Positions 5,898 to 7,534 of a DNA stretch of 7,534 nucleotides are shown piece by piece. The stretch comes from an uncultured Methylotenera sp. GTDB lineage: Bacteria > Pseudomonadota > Gammaproteobacteria > Burkholderiales > Methylophilaceae. Each line of letters opens with the position of its first letter. Positions within the stretch are counted from its first letter, which is position 1. The notes under the pieces were generated by a model that saw only the letters and a list, made by a program, of their open reading frames with translations, searched no databases and was not told the origin of the DNA. Location: assembly GCA_937957775.1 (NCBI GenBank), contig CALFXV010000216.1, positions 1 through 7,534 on the forward strand, given 5' to 3'. The translations under genes were made by a program, and so were the position numbers.

Positions 5898-7124
5898 ATG
5901 ACTGAACCCACTTTAGCCCACAGCCAGCAAATTAGCAGCCACAAAATACTGACGGTCTCGGAGTTAAATCGTTTAGCCAACCAACTATTAAGCCAAAGCT
6001 TTCCTTTATTTTGGGTGTCAGGCGAAGTGTCCAATCTGACCCGCGCGGCCAGTGGCCATTGGTATTTTTCACTTAAGGATGCCGGTGCACAAGTGCGCTG
6101 CGTGATGTTTAAAGGCCGCAACAGCTATTTGGATTGGGCACCCAAAGAGGGCGATAAAGTCGAAGCACGCTGCACGGTCACCTTGTACGAAGCACGCGGT
6201 GACTTTCAACTGACCATCGAATTTTTACAACGCGCCGGCCTGGGCGTGTTATTCGAAGCCTTTGAAAAACTCAAAGCCAAACTGCAAGCCGAGGGCTTAT
6301 TTGACCCCAATCTGAAACAAGCCATACCGGCCCACCCCAATCAAATAGGCATCGTCACCTCGGCCGATGCGGCCGCCTTAAGAGACGTGCTCAGCACGCT
6401 GCAACGGCGCATGCCCAGCATACCAGTGATTATTTACCCGACACCAGTGCAAGGCAAAGGCGCGGCGTCATTAATCGCCGAAGCCATCAACACGGCCGAC
6501 CAACGCGCCGAGTGCGACGTGCTGATCATTTGCCGTGGTGGCGGCAGCATGGAAGACTTGTGGTCATTTAACGAAGAAATCGTTGCAAGAGCGATCGCCG
6601 CCTGCCGCATCCCGACCATCAGTGGCGTGGGCCATGAAACCGACTTCACCATATGCGATTTTGTCGCCGACAAACGGGCGGCCACCCCCACAGCCGCAGC
6701 CGAGCTGGTTAGCCCATCGCGTGAGGCCATGCTAAATGGACTCAAACAACTTAGCTTGCAATTGGCCAGAGCCTGCTCAGCTTGGCTCAATCAACGCAGC
6801 CAAGCATTGGATTACTTGGCTCGCCGACTGATTTCACCGACGCAACAAATCGCCCAACAAAAAACCCAGCTGAGCCAAGCGGCCTACCGCTTAAATAACC
6901 TATTGCAGCAACAGCTGTCCTTGAAAAAACAGCATGTCATGCGTTTGGGGCAAAACCTAGACCACCTCAATCCAAGCGCCGTCCTAAGCCGTGGCTACGC
7001 CTTTGTTCAAAACAAAGACGGGGCCATCATCAGCGCCAGCAATCAATTGCAAACCGGTGAAGCGATCACTTTAAACTTTGGCACAGGCTCTGCCGATGCC
7101 ACCGTAACCAAGGTTAGAGCATAA
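5898..7124 (+). CDS. xseA: Exodeoxyribonuclease VII large subunit
   Basis: Catalytic subunit of exonuclease VII, which with several small XseB subunits degrades single-stranded DNA from both ends to oligonucleotides in the cytoplasm. An OB-fold DNA-binding domain spans about 17-112 (opening LTVSELNRLANQLL, with WVSGEVSNL and GHWYFSLKD). The catalytic domain begins near 120 and shows ICRGGGSMEDLWSFNEE (211-227) and SGVGHETDFTICDFVADKR (242-260), both hallmark stretches. A helical, glutamine-rich coiled-coil stalk follows at about 275-355, then the C-terminal LNPSAVLSRGYAFV (357-370) and a small beta tail. At 408 residues it is shorter than the 456 of E. coli, mainly in the stalk that binds XseB. 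An in-frame stop three codons upstream fixes the ATG at 5898 as the first possible start. No xseB is visible here. selO follows after 6 bases, so the two are probably cotranscribed. Confidence 0.96.
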   Translation: MTEPTLAHSQQISSHKILTVSELNRLANQLLSQSFPLFWVSGEVSNLTRAASGHWYFSLKDAGAQVRCVMFKGRNSYLDWAPKEGDKVEARCTVTLYEARGDFQLTIEFLQRAGLGVLFEAFEKLKAKLQAEGLFDPNLKQAIPAHPNQIGIVTSADAAALRDVLSTLQRRMPSIPVIIYPTPVQGKGAASLIAEAINTADQRAECDVLIICRGGGSMEDLWSFNEEIVARAIAACRIPTISGVGHETDFTICDFVADKRAATPTAAAELVSPSREAMLNGLKQLSLQLARACSAWLNQRSQALDYLARRLISPTQQIAQQKTQLSQAAYRLNNLLQQQLSLKKQHVMRLGQNLDHLNPSAVLSRGYAFVQNKDGAIISASNQLQTGEAITLNFGTGSADATVTKVRA

Positions 7125-7130
7125 TCACGC

Positions 7131-7534
7131 ATGGCCACCCCTATGATGCCCAGTGATTTCGGCTTTAATTTTGATAACAGTTATTTGCAACTGCCGCCCG
7201 CTTTTTATCAAAAACAAGCACCCAGCCCGGTTCAAGCACCGGCCATGCTGGTGTTTAACCAAGCCCTCGCAAACGATTTAGGCTTAAACGCCGCCACACT
7301 TGCCAGCCAAGGTGCTGCCTACTTGGCTGGCAATGACTTGTTTGCTGGATCCGAGCCGATTGCGCAAGCCTATGCCGGCCATCAATTTGGTCACTTCAAC
7401 CGCTTGGGCGACGGCCGTGCCATTTTATTGGGCGAACACCTGACGCCAAATCAGCAACGCTTGGACATCCAATTAAAAGGCGCCGGCAGGACTGGCTACT
7501 CACGATCGGGCGACGGGCGTGCCGCACTGGGCCC
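7131..7534 (+). CDS. selO: Protein adenylyltransferase SelO (YdiU), partial (N-terminus only)
   Basis: SelO is a pseudokinase-fold enzyme that transfers AMP from ATP to protein hydroxyl groups and is linked to redox stress. Only the first 134 codons are in the window; full proteins are about 480-520 residues. Family signatures are FNFDNSYLQLPPAFYQ near the start, IAQAYAGHQFGHFNRLGDGRA (77-97), and DIQLKGAGRTGYSRSGDGRA (112-131), where K116 is the likely nucleotide-binding lysine. The frame is open to the right edge. The ATG at 7131 is taken as the start since it lies 6 bases after the xseA stop; ATGs at 7143 and 7146 are alternatives and no site has a convincing ribosome binding sequence. It probably depends on the xseA promoter. 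A perfect 12-bp inverted repeat lies within codons 57-68. Confidence 0.94.
   Translation, partial: MATPMMPSDFGFNFDNSYLQLPPAFYQKQAPSPVQAPAMLVFNQALANDLGLNAATLASQGAAYLAGNDLFAGSEPIAQAYAGHQFGHFNRLGDGRAILLGEHLTPNQQRLDIQLKGAGRTGYSRSGDGRAALG
7300..7333 (+). repeat. Perfect 12-bp inverted repeat inside selO
   Basis: TTGCCAGCCAAG (7300-7311) and its exact reverse complement CTTGGCTGGCAA (7322-7333) are separated by 10 bases. The transcript could fold into a 12-bp stem with a 10-nt loop. No run of T follows on the plus strand, so it is not a standard intrinsic terminator. It encodes SelO residues of about 57-68 and does not break the frame. Confidence 0.85.

Noticed and set aside
5819..6121. 100-residue minus-strand open frame across the dsbB-xseA interval
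   Set aside because: It lies opposite the strongly supported start of xseA and over the control region, has no recognisable protein features and starts without a ribosome site.
6434..6790. 118-residue minus-strand open frame opposite xseA
   Set aside because: It is antisense to the catalytic core of XseA and its serine/alanine-rich composition is what the complement of that coding frame gives.
6780..6805. 8-bp inverted pair GCTTGGCT/AGCCAAGC in xseA, sharing a core with the selO hairpin
   Set aside because: AGCCAAG and CTTGGCT recur because Ser-Gln codons AGC-CAA and similar runs are common here; the copies are not arranged as a regular repeat.
7125..7130. Terminator or promoter between xseA and selO
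   Set aside because: Only 6 bases separate the genes and no hairpin with a T run or promoter hexamers is present.
1..7534. Recurring AGGCTTAA/TTAAGCCT words as a possible uptake or regulatory repeat
   Set aside because: Most copies fall in coding frames with the favoured codons AAG-CCT, TTA-AGC or GGC-TTA, and spacing is irregular.

Overview
The window comes from a proteobacterial chromosome with ordinary housekeeping gene content. Base composition is near 50% G+C by eye, and coding density is very high. The gene set (RlmD, CysM of the CysM rather than CysK type, four-helix DsbB, a YdbH/YnbE/YdbL-like trio, XseA, SelO) fits Beta- or Gammaproteobacteria. The protein style suggests Betaproteobacteria of the Nitrosomonadales/Methylophilaceae kind, but that is an impression and not a demonstrated assignment.

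Layout. Seven genes lie on the minus strand. Read in transcription order from about 5825 down to 1 they are: dsbB, cysM, a YdbH-like AsmA-type envelope protein, a small YnbE-like lipoprotein missing from simple ORF calling, a YdbL-like DUF1318 periplasmic protein, a PolB-like DEDD 3'-5' exonuclease, and rlmD, which runs off the left edge and lacks its C-terminus. Gaps in the first six genes are 12 to 53 bases, and the exonuclease start overlaps the ydbL stop as ATGA, so they read as one operon. rlmD follows after 70 bases and appears to have its own promoter directly against its start codon. On the plus strand, divergent from dsbB across 72 bases, are xseA and, 6 bases after it, selO, which runs off the right edge.

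How the genes fit together. The central block is the lipid-bridge module known from E. coli: YdbH (inner-membrane-anchored, periplasmic, AsmA-like), YnbE (outer-membrane lipoprotein) and YdbL (periplasmic helper), in the same gene order. It sits behind the disulfide-bond oxidase gene dsbB and the cysteine synthase gene cysM. The YdbH-like protein has exactly four cysteines outside its signal region, in two close pairs, which makes a link to disulfide formation plausible. The remaining genes serve DNA or RNA upkeep (XseA, exonuclease, RlmD) and protein AMPylation (SelO).

I found no mobile element, CRISPR array, tRNA, rRNA or clear intrinsic terminator. No wholly new system is evident. The points most worth a second look are the short, signal-peptide-like YdbH homologue, its divergent YnbE partner, and a perfect 12-bp inverted repeat inside selO.
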